Part shown: positions 11,370 through 25,300 of the stretch, in pieces | Position numbering within the stretch: the stretch's first letter is position 1 | How the letters are laid out: the number at the start of each line of letters is the position of its first letter | Assembly: GCF_029962835.1 (NCBI RefSeq) | Contig: NC_080579.1 | Coordinates: 83,655,959-83,719,958, forward strand | Source of the DNA: Magnolia sinica | Lineage: Eukaryota; Streptophyta; Magnoliopsida; Magnoliales; Magnoliaceae | Direction: 5' to 3' | DNA: 64,000 nt | Notes under the pieces: model-generated | What the model was told of the DNA's origin: nothing | The model's input: only the letters and a program-made list of their open reading frames with translations | The model's database searches: none | Made by a program: the position numbers and the translations under genes

Positions 11370-12725
11370 GTATTAAGCGTCTTTGTTAGATTCATTTGCT
11401 CCTTGCACTCGTTGAGGAGAGATTCACTTGTTTCTTGAAAATTATACACCTTACGAATCAAAAAGATTAGATTCAGCCCTAATCAAGCTTGTGATAAACT
11501 TTGTTAGTTTCAACATTAAAGTTGTAAGTTTGAATGCCCATTGTGGCGTTTGTGAGTGTAAAACAGCTACTTTCTATAAAAGCTAAAGTGTTAGAAGATG
11601 TAATATCATCGCATATAATTGCATTTGAAACTTCTACACTCCCTGCACGTGTGGGATGGAACTTTGCACGATAATACATGGGACAAAGGTGGAGGGGCAC
11701 CTACACCAATAAGCTGGGCTTGATTTCCTAGTCTTTAGGGTGGACCTAATTTTCCTGGATCCCATGGGATAATATAACAACGTTTAAAGTGATGATTTAA
11801 CATAGTAGTGAATGTCGTGTTCAAATTTTAATAACAGCAAATATGCCTTGGTAATATATTCTCCCACGGTGGGTTCAAAAAATTAAGTCCGAATCACGGT
11901 CTAAGAAATCTCATCCATCCAACTCAGGAATTGGAAAGTCAAGCACAGGTTATTTATGGTGTAGGTGTCACTCCAATCTTGTCTAATATGTTTTCATGCG
12001 AAATTCCTTCTTGCACATGCGAAGAGTGTTATAATCCCTCAATATACATTAATACACCATCATTTACCGACTCGAGCTTTTAGATAAAGTGATTATTTAA
12101 TAGTGAGTGTGAGTTTGTGTAAAGAAAATAAATTAAAAATTAAAAAAAAAATTCATCAAGTGATTTGTCACCGGGCTCAGTTATTAAAATAATTTTTGGT
12201 TGATAATTATGACAATAAAAGAATTGAATTAGATATACATTTATGTATAAAGCAAGATCATATGATTCTAATAATATGGGGCATATCCTTAAAAAAGAGC
12301 ATTTAGACTCAAAGCCTTGGACACTACCTTTAGAGGTCAACTCAAAGCAAGAAGAGAGATTTTCATCCTCTTAACAGGCAGTTAAATGAATAGATGGTTG
12401 AGATAGAGAAGGCAACACCGGTTCACATTAAACTTGTAAATGGCTAAATATTCTATAGTTGGGATCTTTCAGCAAGGCTACTCTCAAGACAAACATCCCA
12501 TGTTAAGGCCCATCACATTAATGGTTTGGATCATAGAACATGGGCCCCACTCTTGCAAAATGAAGAGGAGAACCTATTACAGGAATTATCCCCTAGGCAT
12601 TGCTTAATGTCTATACGTCTCATAAAAAAATCACGCTTAGCATAAAAGGTCCAACAGTCAATAGTCGGTCAATGCATACATTTGTTAGACTGACTTTTGG
12701 CCTAGGGTACCACTTTCTGGTGCCT
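11370..12725. other. Intergenic, no gene seen
   Basis: AT-rich non-coding sequence. Short open frames on the minus strand lack any family signature or splice context. Two weakly similar stretches (about 11780 and 12080, 'aaagtgat.atttaa') hint at an old duplication. Confidence 0.5.
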
Positions 12726-13265
12726 AGATTACTTATGGCCCGACCTCACCCAATATTGGGTGGCCTTTGTCATGGGCCCACCTTGATGTATGTATTTTAC
12801 ATTCAAGTTTACTGTCATTTTAGGGCATGAGGTGAAAAAAGAATAAGTCCAAATCTTAAGTGAACTATATCATAGTAAACAGTGGTAATTGGCCATTAAA
12901 ATCATTTTGTACCCTGATCCATAACTCAAGTGGTAGATTGAGTGAAGATACTTTCGTTTTAAAACTAAGGTCGTTAAATCCATTCTCCCGGGTGGCTAGA
13001 AAAAAAAAAAAAAAACTTTTTTTGAGTTATAAAAGTTTTAAATAAGTTAATATTTGCTTTTTTTACCTTCATTTAGGTTTGACGGAAAATATGCATTACC
13101 ACGGCTTATGGGAAGATTTTAATGGATTTCCTTCAATTTTGGACTTGTGCCCAAAAATGATACGGTAAAATGGATGAAATGCATGGATATAAAATACATA
13201 TATCATGGAAGGGCACAGGGTAAGGGCCCCATCATCTTGGGTGAGGCCGAGGCCGCACCTAATCG
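12726..13265. mobile_element. Long inverted-repeat element (family 3), copy 2
   Basis: The left end (AGATTACTTATGGCCCGACC) and the reverse complement of the right end (CGATTAGGTGCGGCCTCGGCC) correspond, and both continue into TCACCCAA. The arms contain 'ccaccttgatgtatgta' and its inverse near 13190. A poly-A stretch near 13001-13015 interrupts the middle. Confidence 0.78.
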
Positions 13266-13537
13266 GCTCTCCTCTTTCGGTACTTCGTGCTTGCTGTCTG
13301 GTCTGGATCTAACTCACTTGTGACATTTTTGGCTGGTTCAACTGCGTGAGTGAGTACACTTTAGAAAAGCTACTCGCGGCAAGAGAGGCAAACTGGTGAA
13401 TCGCAGGGCATATGCCAACTTGGCACACGTGTGGGATCCGTCTACGTGGCTTGTGAGGACGCAGTTAGCCTACGCTGTCGGAAAACCAGGGTGGTTCGTT
13501 CACTCAATAAGTGACCTCACGTGCGGTTGAAATAGCG

Positions 13538-14066
13538 TACTGGCAGGTAATACCCCCTACAGGCCTAGCTGGAGACAGTCATATCAGGGGCTCTGTGGAG
13601 ACTTATATATTTTATCCATGCCGTCTATTTATTTTGATAGATCATTTTAGTCCACAAACCCAAAAACGAGACAGATTGAAGACACAAGTGGGCCACACCA
13701 CATGAAGAAGGTGATTGTACTCTTACTGTTGAAAACTTACTATGACCCACCGTGATGTTTATTTGCCATCCAACCTGCTATTAAGGTCACAGAGACATGT
13801 AGGAAGGGAAAAAAATAAATATCAGCTTCATCCAAGGCTTCCGTGCCCTTAAGAAGTTTTCAACAGTAGGTTTTAAATCTCCATTGCTGCATGTTGTGTG
13901 GCCCACTTGAGCCTTATATATGCTTCATTTTTTGGTTCATGATATAAAATGATATTTAAACATTGATGGACGGCGTGGATAAAATATATATATTAAGGTG
14001 GCCCCATAGAGCCCATAACCGTCCGTCTCTAACTAGGTACCGGTAGGGGTAGTACCCAATCCACGC
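13538..14066. mobile_element. Long inverted-repeat element (family 3), copy 3
   Basis: Terminal parts match inversely (left 'ccccctacaggcctagctgg', right 'ctaactaggtaccggtaggg'). Inside are 'tttatccatgccgtctattt', 'caagtgggccacaccacatg' and 'actgttgaaaactta', with their inverses near 13855-13985. The length is similar to copy 1, but the terminal sequence differs, so subfamilies exist. Confidence 0.82.
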
Positions 14067-14569
14067 CCTGGCAGTTTTCTTTCTAATAGCCCATTTTCCC
14101 CACATGGGTATGGCCCACCTGATGAGGGGATCGACCTGATTGATTCGCCAGAACACTTTAACGGTCGGATCCACCCGATCCCATATCTCGCATGTGGCCT
14201 TGATTTACCTGTTCAGTCCCTCTCGATTCCGCGAACAGTTACTTTTCCTCGTAAAGGAAAGCACTTTTTAACTTTTTCTTTACGATCCCTGTCGACACTA
14301 TTCCCGTGCACTTGGCACACCGCACACGTGAAATTGAATAAGATTGTTCATCACATGGGCCCCACTTTTCGAAATCGTAAGATAGAGAAACACAGCTGCG
14401 TGCAAGAGTCAGGCCAGTCGTTGGAGGAGGGGCATGGCGAACCTAAGACGCGCGGAAAATCAAGAACGTCCACTCATCGGGTGGGCTACAGTCGGGTGTT
14501 GAATGTACGCTAGCCATATTTCTACATCCATACTTTTTTCTCACACACGTGTCCCACTTGTTGAGTGAG
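14067..14569. other. Intergenic, no gene seen
   Basis: Moderately GC-rich sequence with one CACGTG core near 14325. Overlapping open frames on both strands here and at 14443-14992 have no homology signal and run into the inverted-repeat elements. Confidence 0.5.
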
Positions 14570-14840
14570 TACGCTTGGCATTTGGGCCAGAGCGTGTCCT
14601 TCGCTTGACCCGTAGGATGAACGGACTGGATCATGCACACGTAGTGTATTGGCACGTGTGCTGCTGCAAGAGCAACAACGGACATGATACACAGATTGCC
14701 CACAAACCAGGGTGGTGTGGCCCACTTGAGTTTGGATCTCCCTTCTATTTGTGTCCATGCACTAAAATGAGCCGGTGAAATGAATGGACCAAGTGGATAT
14801 GAAGCAAACATCACGAAGGGCCCTATATTTTCTGGGGTTA
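14570..14840. mobile_element. Family 3 inverted-repeat element, half copy
   Basis: A right-arm signature is present ('ggtgtggcccacttgag', 'ggatctcccttc', 'ctaaaatgagccggtgaaat', 'aatggaccaagtggat') without a clear left arm. It is a truncated or internally deleted copy. Confidence 0.6.
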
Positions 14841-14911
14841 CAGGAATCGCCGGGAACCCCCTGTTGCAAACAACCGGCGTCCCTTTCGGTGAAAGAAATG
14901 CAGATACTGGA

Positions 14912-15383
14912 GATTGCGTATCTAGTAAAGTGTGCAGGGTCCACCGTGATTTATCTATTTTATCCACTCCGTCCATCCATTGTACCGGATAATTTTATGG
15001 CTATAAAAAAATGAATCATATCCAAATATCAAGTGGACCACACCGCAGGAAACAGTGTGAATTGAATGTCTACTGTTGAAAAATTTTTAGGGGCCACAGA
15101 AGTTTTGGATCAAGATAATTTTTTTTCCCTTCATCCATGTCTATTTGATCTTATGAACAGGTTGGATGACAAATAAACATAACTGTGAGCTCTGGCAAGT
15201 TTTCAACGGTGGAAACCATTATTCTCACTGTTTCCTGTGGTGTGGTCCACTTGAGTTTTGGATATACTTCAATTTTTGGATCAACCCTTAAAATGATCTT
15301 TAAAAACAGATGGACTGCGTGGATAAACCACATACATTCACAGCGGGCATAAAAGAGTTTACTTAGTATGATAAAAGCAATTG
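14912..15383. mobile_element. Long inverted-repeat element (family 3), copy 4
   Basis: Left arm 'tatccactccgtccatcc', 'caagtggaccacaccgcagg' and 'actgttgaaaaatt'; right arm carries the inverses ('ttcaacggtgg', 'gtggtgtggtccacttgag', 'atggactgcgtggat'). The ends pair loosely (AGATTGCGTATCTAGTAAA with its inverse at 15360-15383). Confidence 0.82.
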
Positions 15384-15963
15384 GCCACACATTTACGAGA
15401 TCGATCCAATCAATAGGTTTGAAGGAGACGATCCATATTTCCATATCACAAGGAAAAGAGTCGAATGAGGCCCATCATATAAACGGTTTGGATCATTGAA
15501 ACATGAGAGCACAAGTCCCACAACCAGAGACTCATTGCAAAAATAGCCATACCTCAAGATGTGTAGTAGGAAACCCCAGTCAAACCTTTCTCACGACCGC
15601 TTTTCCACCCATTTCTCATATTGCAAATCCCTCCCCCCTCTCTCCCTTCCAATGAAAAAACACATGTATAGGTTCAAAGAATATACAAAATGAGCAACGC
15701 TCCTATGTTAGTTTACCAATCTTTAGGAAATGGTGGCCTCTTCAAGGTACAAAAGTCTACAAAAAGCCAAACGGTCTAAATCACTGCTCAATTATAAATA
15801 GAGTATAAGCCAAAAATTACATTAAGAAGATTATAATAACCAAATATTCAAAAGAAAAGATAGTAACAATGTTTGCAATCTCGATAATATCAATCAATAT
15901 ACGAAACACCACTGGAATACATCATTTTTAGCACATGGATTATAGTATTGTAATATATATTGC

Positions 15964-15966
<3 letters not shown>
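15384..15966. other. Intergenic, no gene seen
   Basis: AT-rich sequence without coding signal, leading into the (TA)n tract. Confidence 0.5.

Positions 15967-16033
<67 letters not shown>
15967..16033. repeat. (TA)n microsatellite, left tract
   Basis: About 33 TA units. With the tract at 16354 it brackets a small non-coding element. Confidence 0.97.
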
Positions 16034-16469
<436 letters not shown>

Positions 16470-16599
16470 TGCAGCAACCGCTGCTGCATTATCCAGCAAC
16501 TACGGCTAACGGAAGGCCCCACAATTCTTCCAATTTCTATTAAAAAATTAAAAAACCTTTATAAATTCACATTTTTAAAAATTAATTCTTTGACTTCTG

Positions 16600-17490
16600 A
16601 CCAACATTTGCAATATTAATTATATTATCAGCTAATATTATCGATATCACACCATGGTGATACAAAATATCACTAAAATGCATCTATTTCAATATGATAG
16701 TATCATGATATATCACATTGTATCAATAATCCTATTAGTACAATGCCATATTTTCAAAATATCATATATATATATATATATATATATATGGTTGTATCAA
16801 CGATACATTCAAATGTATCCTTGATATTATTGATGTTGACAATGACATTGACCCTCATTTATTTATTTTTTCCCTCGATTCTTCTATCCTAATCCATTGA
16901 GTGAATTTGATGAAATCCCTTCGATTATATAAAAGAGAAACTGGATTAGTTTTTTTAAAATGAAAATTAAGATTGGAAAGCGGGTGAGCTCGATTTTAAA
17001 ACGAAGACTCTTTTATTTTGATTTCGTTTTTATGTAAATCACTTGTAATCAGTAGAAATAAGATGAAGATCCATTATTTTGCACATTTTGTATGCTCAAT
17101 CATGGATTTTAATATCCAATTTAAAATTTTGGAGAAAATGAAAAAATTACTCGTGTTTTCATACATTTCTTTAGAATTATAAATGATATAAATTAATTTT
17201 AAATATAGTTGCATTACTTTTGTTATATAGTGTATAATTTAGGGCTTTATACAAATGAAATCTAATATGTGCACTTGCTTTTTGTGATATTTTTGTTTCT
17301 AATTGCTTATTGACGTTTTTTTTAATATCTTTAAAGTTTCGTTGAAAATTTTGACCAATTTCTTAATGTTTCCTATTGTAAAATAATGAAATATTATGTA
17401 TTACATCTGATATTTCTCAAATAATACTCGATATGTTTTCATATCCTAAGCGAATGAACATTCGTTGATACCGATAAAAAAAAAAATTTG
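16600..17490. mobile_element. Decayed hAT-like MITE sequence, family 1 related
   Basis: The TATC/GATA-rich character and blocks such as 'aaagtttcgttgaaaattttgac', 'caatttcttaatgtttcc' and 'tattgacgtttttttt' parallel the family 1 copies at 181-845 and 60540-62107. The ends are too worn to define. A (TA)n tract lies at 16763-16789. Confidence 0.6.
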
Positions 17491-17539
17491 AATATGTTGG
17501 TGAGTAAGTGGCTCCCATATTTTTAAAACTCATTGACTC

Positions 17540-17965
17540 GACTCAAAACTCAATTCAAGCCAAGTCACCATGAAACTCGTTGGCATACGAGACTATTTTG
17601 ACTTGAAGAGACTCCGCAATGCGGTTCATTAAATTTGTTCAATTTGACGTGACTTAGCATAACTTAACCGGAGTCACTCATTAAGTGAAGGGATTTTTAA
17701 TAAAAGAATTGTAGCAAGAGACATGATTTGAATGCAAGACTTTATCCTTAAAATGTGTATGATGTTGCCACCTTGTCATACACTTAACTAGTGAAAGGTA
17801 CAAATGTTTTTTTTTTTTTTTTTTGTTTGTTTGTTTTGTATTCATGGAATTGCAAAGTGTTAACTTAAATACTCCATAACTTAGCTTCTGTATCAAGTCA
17901 AGTTGAATAGAGTCTTCATATAACCGACTGAATATCAACTGGAGTTGAGTTTTCGAGTTTTTTAC
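17540..17965. mobile_element. Possible MITE with inverted GACTCG-rich ends
   Basis: The left end ('aaaactcattgactcgactc') pairs inversely with the right end ('gagttgagttttcgagtttt'). The interior is non-coding with a poly-T run near 17808. No target duplication was found. Confidence 0.4.
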
Positions 17966-18812
17966 CTATGGCAACCCTTGAAGAAACAAACATTCACTGA
18001 CAACATTTCATTACATGAATGAATGCAAAGAGAAACAGAAAAGTAAAAGGAAGAGAACATAGAAGTGCTATAGATTTTGAAGATGGGAAAGATAGTGTTT
18101 AGACAAGCAACATGGGTGACAAGGTGAGCCTTTGTAGGCTCACTCTTTAAACACATGCACATAGGAGTTGTTTGATAGCATGGATTTGAGTGTATTTGAG
18201 TGCATTCAAAATCCGAGTCATTTAGAATCAGAGGTATTTAAATTACATAGTTTTATTGTGTTTTAAAATTATTATTATTATTATTATTATTTTGTGATCT
18301 GGAATCACGTGGCTCTTTTTGCTCAGTTTTAATGGCAAGAGGGTTGCGTGTGTAACAAGGGTGTCGGTAGGCTAATAATGCATTCTACACATGGCATACT
18401 GATGATATCATAAAACAATCGAATTATCTACTGCATCACTAAAATTACATCAATAGAATGATCCGAATAGTCCAAACATTGACCATGTAAATCAATGGTT
18501 GAAAAACATTGGTGAGTCCCTTGTTTGTGTTCCTATGCTTGTGGCTCACTTAAGGCTCGAAATGTTGTCACTTTTTTGCCAAAGTATACAATTCAATGAA
18601 CTTATTACAATCATTCTGTCAAATATCACATATGTACACTAATTAGGGATATTAAAGTCGATTTAGTAATCAAATCTAAATTCCTATAAATATATTATAA
18701 AATGTCAATATATTTCTATTTTTGGATCCTAGTGCATTTCAATTACAAATTGTCAAACACAATCGAGGATTTTGAATCACCTTGATTTGTGATTTGGAAT
18801 TCAATGCAGTCC
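17966..18812. other. Intergenic, no gene seen
   Basis: AT-rich sequence with an (ATT)n run near 18268-18290. Its last bases (AAATA, 18813-18817) are the left target duplication of the solo LTR. Confidence 0.5.
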
Positions 18813-18817
18813 AAATA

Positions 18818-21800
18818 TGTAACGCCCCGAAAATTGGCTCCCAAGTACATGAACTTTGATATCGAATTCTCAGGTATTAACTTAATAAAATGCACATGCA
18901 TCCTCATTCTAATTCACATTAAGTCTGCATACGAATAATCAGAGTTGCACAATTCAATTTAGCGGAACCAAAGTGAGGCAGAAATAACAAAAATTAATAA
19001 ATATATGGCAAACAGTTAAAGTACAACTGAAAAGTGGTGTTCGCCCTGATGAGGATTATACAAGCCACAATATACACACCCAAGATGATTAAAGTGTAAA
19101 GTTTTCAGTTTATTCCACATTTTTCGAAATATAACGGTGGTGGCGCAAACCGATCTAAGCCTACCCGCCGAAGGCCTTGATAGAAACTGCATCGATAGTA
19201 TGCCTAGTTGGTGTTTTAAAACACCGTCCCAAGTGGGAGTGAGTGGCTAACTCAGTGGTTCCATTAGTTCTAAGTTACACATGCTATCGACACAATCAAC
19301 GCAGTCAATGATAAATAAGAATCAAACAATTCCTAAATACTCTTGTTAAATGTGGATATAAAGATATGACATGATGCATGCCCTTTCCAAACAACACTCT
19401 CTTACACGCGACTCTGACCACCTGGTTCGCAAATGACAACAATTCCTCAACATGCGACTTTAACGCCTGTTTCGCCACATTCTAAATTAATACGATGCGA
19501 TGAATGATCATGTTAGCCAAGTAATAATTAAGTTATATTCATCCAGCATATTGACGAAGTTAGGATACCGGCATTATATCACGAGTCCTTATCTGGATCA
19601 CGTGACTTGTTACCGCATGGAGCGACTTCTTACCATTGTCCATTGATCCAACTTTAAGTATCACACATTTATCTTATAAATCAACAATTCCAAAGATACG
19701 GTATAATACCTAAATGTATGATGATCAACCCGGTATAGGTCGTCACCCAAACCGAGTATGATCACTCCATTCTAAGGTGCAAGCTTATCACATAAAACCA
19801 AAAACACATAAGGAAAGGGCTCGTCACCCAATTTCATTCATGCCCGAGTCGTTCGAACAGTAATCTGGCACGGAACCATCGACCGGGTAGTTTGATGGGA
19901 ATCGTTCGAACAATGGTATATCACCTCCATTAGTGCTCACTGGTCACTACGGGGAGGCTTGTTACCCCAATATAGGCCGAAAGCTCGGACACGGTGTCTC
20001 ATACCACCATGGCCGGCTCATGAGTCTTAGGGGATCATATTGCACTAACGGTTATGAGCGGACCATCCATTGGAAACGTGATATCTTATATTCAATTTGA
20101 TCTTAACATACATTGTGAACATACATGATCAGTCGGCTAATAGACTGATTTGATTGACCTTGGAGAACCTCGGCGTAACCGCCATTAGGTGCAAGCATCC
20201 CGTGTAGTCCAGCTATTGTTAGTTGTCCGTATTCACCCGGGTCGATCGAACAAACCTAGGATATCCGCCTTAACTCAGGTCACCCGTTGATTTGGGCGAT
20301 TTACCGACTGACCCGACATTGTAGAAATCATAAGCATCGCTATGAACTAAACACTGCATCATGCAATTATAACATACATACTACTACGCAACGACCTAGG
20401 CATTTCATCGAATATGTAAGCATCAATAAAGTAATACATTCACTTAGGCGTTTCATCAAACACGTGAGTACTAATGAAATAATGGATTCAATCACTTACA
20501 CATTTCATCAAACATGTGGGCAACAATAGAGTAATACATTCATTGGAGCATTTAATCAAACACGTGAGCATCAACAAATCAACGCATTCAATCAATCATG
20601 TAAGCATGCATAGACAAGCAATGACACATATTATAATCAACCACGAAATATAAACATGCTAGCTATTTACAAATCATTCACCACAACATATCATTAACTG
20701 AGACCCTCAATGGTCAATAAATGAAAACCTAGGCATAATGGTTCACACCTTTAAGAAGAAATTTTTGATTTTGAGTTCCTAGGGTTATGGATTTGAAAAA
20801 AATCACAAATTCATATACAAATACCAAGAAATACGTGAGATCCATGCAATTCATCCTAGAAAAACCTAAGTTGGGAAGTAGGTTTGTTTCTTACTTCCCA
20901 ATTGCGAATGAGGTGGATTTGGTGGAAGAAAATGATCGATGCTAGGGCTTTGATTGGAGGAAATCGATGAAGGGAAGCACTAAAGCTTCCCCATTCCTAC
21001 TCTCACTCTTCTTCTCTTCTTCTTTCTCTTCCTCTTTCTCTCTTTTACTCCTTTGAAAAATGCAAATTCGTAAGGGGAGAGGGGGTGCTCAAATGAGGGC
21101 TTTATATAGTGTCAGATGTTGCACGAATGGCCTCAAGGGCTAAGTTTTCATTATACTAGCCCTATAAGAGAGTGTTTCTAACCTTTAGGGCCCATTATGG
21201 GGTGTACATGTCGATATACACCGTAGGATAGTTAGCCCTAATGATGATATACGTATGGATATGATCGCCCCGCCATTTGGATGTGTCAATAACGGATATG
21301 ATTAAAAGTCTGTTTAACGGTCACCGATGGTCGATCAGGGCCGTGGCAATACGGATATGAGTAGAGAAATATCATTGACTCATGTCTCGAGTTTGGTTGT
21401 GATATAACGGTTGGAAAGCCATAACTTCACGAAAGAGCGGAAGGTCAATTTCACTTAAGTTTCAGATTTCGGCTTAGGGGATTTGCGCGTTGCAAGCACT
21501 TAGCTTTCGGCCCAAGTTAACCCGTTCTAGGAACTTTCTTAGTTCGCCACCCACGATGGGTTTCAAGCCTAGTGAGACGTATATTATTTTATAGTTTCAA
21601 AACTAATGGCCCACTAACGAGTGGTCTAGAGCTCGTTTGAATAATCAAGGCATTTTCGAAATGAATTAGGTAGCGAGATTTCTCGTGGGCAATGATTAGG
21701 GTTTGGATTAACTATGTTCATAGTGTGCCCTTTTCGCAATTAATGAAAATGGTAATTCAGTCATAATCACTTTAAACTGTTGGTTCGTAGGCTAAATGAA

Positions 21801-22147
21801 TAATTGAGTCACTTTAGTTTGTTAATTACGATCCGACCCCTAGTTGTCTCGTCTTTGGGTAGATCTTTAATCTAGCTGTGATAGTCTTGATTAGTTAGTA
21901 ATAGGTCAGCTAAATGTGGGCCCCATGCGAACATATCATGCGGTTAAACTCAGTGTTTAAGTGATCAGCTGGATTTGCTGGCTTTCTATGGTTGATTAAT
22001 CGGATTTGTGAGGTTCTTTATTGGTACTACTTGTGTATAGGATAACATCGAGTGTTAATGATTAGTAAATGACAATATAAATTAATTATAATGAAAAATT
22101 TCAAGAATTTTTGAAAATCCAAAATAACGAAAATCCAGGATGTTACA
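18818..22147 (-). mobile_element. Solo LTR, 3.33 kb, with 5-bp target duplication
   Basis: The element begins TGTAACGCCCCG and ends GGATGTTACA, so both strands start with TG and end with CA inside a short inverted repeat (TGTAAC/GTTACA). It is flanked on both sides by AAATA (18813-18817 and 22148-22152). No gag-pol sequence lies inside. On the minus strand it begins TGTAACATCCTGGATTTTCG and has a good TATA box, CTATATAAAG, at 21109-21100. A CT/GA-rich leader-like stretch follows, so I place the orientation on the minus strand. Long LTRs starting TGTAAC are usual for some plant Ty3/gypsy lineages; the lineage is inference. It most likely arose by LTR-LTR recombination. Confidence 0.85.
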
Positions 22148-22370
22148 AAATACAAGCTCTCAAACAAGCTTATAGTTCTTTGAATACTAAATATTGTATG
22201 AAATTGAATATATTAGACCAAATCATCTCAACGTAGGTGAGTAATTAACTAATTAAATGAATCACCATATCAAAAAAGGATTGAAACCAAGGTATTTGTT
22301 GAAAATATGTATTAAGCATTGGGTCAAGTGTATTATTGAGCATTGGACCCAACCCACATGTAAAATGAAG

Positions 22371-25300
22371 CCACGTTGCCCCAAAATCAAAGAGAGACTA
22401 TATGAGATACAAGAAGACTCTCTTCCTCATCTATCAAGGAATGGATGAGGGCGCTTTTGAGAAGATCGTGTGTGCCACCACCTCAAAGCAAGCATGGAGC
22501 ATCTTATAAAACTCATTTAAAGGGGTGGATAAAGTGAAGAAGGCATGTCTCCAAACTCTTAGAGGTGAGTTTGAAGCTTTACATATGAAGGAGTCAGAAT
22601 TAATTTCGGATTACTTTTCAAGAGTATTGGGTATTGTAAATCAATTACGAAGAAATTGAGAAACTTTGGATGAAATTCGCATGGTGGAAAAAATCTTATA
22701 GTCTTTAGATCCAAAATTTGATTATATTGTTGTAGCCATTGAAGAATAGAAATATTTGAATTCCATGACCATTCATCAACTCATGGGATTTTTATAAGCT
22801 CATGAAGAAAGAATTAACAAGAAGAAGCAAGAAACGTTGAAGAAATTACTTCAAACAAAGCTCACAATGAAGGATGACCATGAAAATTCTAAAAGTCAAA
22901 GAGGTCGAGGATGATGTCGTGGCCAAGGAAGAGGAAGAAGATGACGCATTTACAACTTTGAAGAAAGAAGCCAAAATTCTCATCTTACAAAGGGGCGTGG
23001 AAGAGGAAATTTCACAAGGCCAAGGTATGAAAGATTTTAAGACAAATCTCAAGTTCAATTTTTTGATTGTAAAAAGTATGGCCACTATGCTTCGGAGTGT
23101 AAAAGTTGTACTAGCCATGTTAAAGAGAGATAATTATGTTGAAAGAAATAAAAATGAAGAGCCAACTATATTGTTGGCTTATAAAGGCGATGGAAGTGAA
23201 GATAAAAACTCCTAGTGTCTTGATACCGGGGCAAGCAATCACATGTGTGGGATAAGGAGCATGTTTGTCAAGCTAGATGAATCGACAGGAGGCCATGTCA
23301 CATTTGGAGACTCGTCTAACATTTCAGTAAAATGGATAGGTAAAATCCTAATCCGTTTGAGAAATGAAAATCGTCAATTATCTCTAATGTTTATTATATG
23401 CTGGATATGAAAAATAATATATTGAACTTGAGACAACTCTTAGAGAAATGCTATGATATTCATATGAAAAATTATAGTCTTTTGATAAGAGACCAAAGAA
23501 GTAATTTGATCGCAAATGTGGCCATGTCAAACAATAAGATGTTCTTATTGAACATTCAAAGTGATGTTGTAAGATGTTTATATGCTTGTTTGAATGATCC
23601 GTCATAGCTTTGGCACTTAAGATTTGGGCGTCTAAATTTTGAAGGACTAAAATTATTATCCAAGCAAAAGTTGGTGAAGGGTTTGCCATTAGTTGATCAT
23701 CCGGATAAACTTTGTGAAGATTGCCTACTTGGCAAACATTTTCGAAGAAGCTTTCCAAAAGAGGCATCAAGAAGAGCCATAAAGTCACTTCAACTCATTC
23801 ATACGGATGTGTGTGGACCAATCACTCCTTCCTCACTTAGTAAGAACAATTATTTCCTAATTTTTATTGATAATTTCAATCGAAAAACTTGGGTTTATTT
23901 CTTAAAAGAAAAGTTCAAAGTTTTTGGCGCTTTCAAGAAATTCAAGACTTTTGTTGAAAAGGAAAGTGGATTACATATTAAAGCTATGGGATCTGATAGA
24001 GCAGGCGAATTCACATCAAAAGATTTTAAAGCATATTGTAAAGAACATGGAATTCGCCAGCCTTTAATAGTCCCATACGCACCTCAACAAAATGGGGTGG
24101 CCGAAAGAAAGAATAGAACAATTCTTAACATTGCTTGAAGTATGTTGAAGAACAAAAAGATGCCTAAAAGAAGCGTGGAGTGGAAGAAAGCTAGGCGTTT
24201 CATATTTACGGGTTTTTGGAAGCATTGATTATGCACATGTGCCCGACCAAAAGAGATCTAAGCTAGATGACAAGAGTGCAAAGCACATCTTCATTGCCTA
24301 TGATGCTCACTCGAAAGGCTACGAATTGTATAACCCAAGCAATGGAAAAATGATTGCAAGTTGAGATGTTGAATTCGATGAATAAGGCACGTGAGATTAG
24401 ACTACAAAGGAAGAAGACTATGACATCATTCCTTTAGAAGAAAAAGATGATCAAGTGACACGAATGCCTGCTTCTTCACCTGCATCTCCAGTTTCATCCG
24501 CTCGTGTGAGCCAACATCATCATCTTCATCAGAAGAAAGTTTAAGTGAAAGGCCAAGACGCGTGAGAAGCCTATGGGAGATTTATGAGGTAACTGAAAAT
24601 CAAAATAACTTTACATTATTTCATTTCTTTGCTAATTGTGAACCAATAAGCTTTGAAGATGTCATACAAGGCAAAATGTGGAAAGAAGCTATGGATGAAT
24701 AAATCAGCGTAATCAAAAGAAACAACATATGAGAGTTATCCACTCTACTAAAAGGGTACAATTGGAGTCAAGAAACAACACATGAGAGTTATCCACTCTA
24801 CCAAAAGGGCAACATGCAATTGGAGTCGAATGGATGTACAAGGCAAAGAAGAATGTGAAAGGGTATAGCCAACGACCTGCAATCGATTATGAGGAGGTAT
24901 TTGCTCCTATTGCTCGCCTAGAAACTATAAGATTGATAATTTCTTTAGCCGCACGAAATAAATGAAAAATATTTTAAATGGATATGCAATCTTCCTTTTG
25001 GAATAGGTATCTTGAAAAAGATGTTTATATGGAGCAACCATTGGGATATGTTAGAAAATGGCATGAAAATAAAATTTTAAAATTGAAAAAGGCCTTGTAT
25101 GGCTTAAAGCAAGCACCAAGGGTATGGAATAGTAGAATTGATAAATGTTTTCAAGCAAAGAATTTTATCAAATGCCCATATGAGCATGCCCTCTATACTA
25201 GGGTGAATGAAAATGGAGATATGTTGTTTGTTTGCTTGTATGTGGATGACTTGATCTTCACATGAGGTAATCCAAGTATGTTTAAGGAGTTCAAGGAATC

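Noticed and set aside
14443-14992. A 177-codon minus-strand frame overlapping several others
   Set aside because: It runs through inverted-repeat element sequence, has no family signature and competes with open frames on both strands.
18818-22147. The idea that this block is a gene-bearing transposon of another class
   Set aside because: No frame longer than about 80 codons lies inside, and TG...CA ends with a 5-bp duplication fit an LTR better than any DNA element.
23384-23788. A 134-codon minus-strand frame
   Set aside because: It is the antisense shadow of copia protease-integrase coding sequence.
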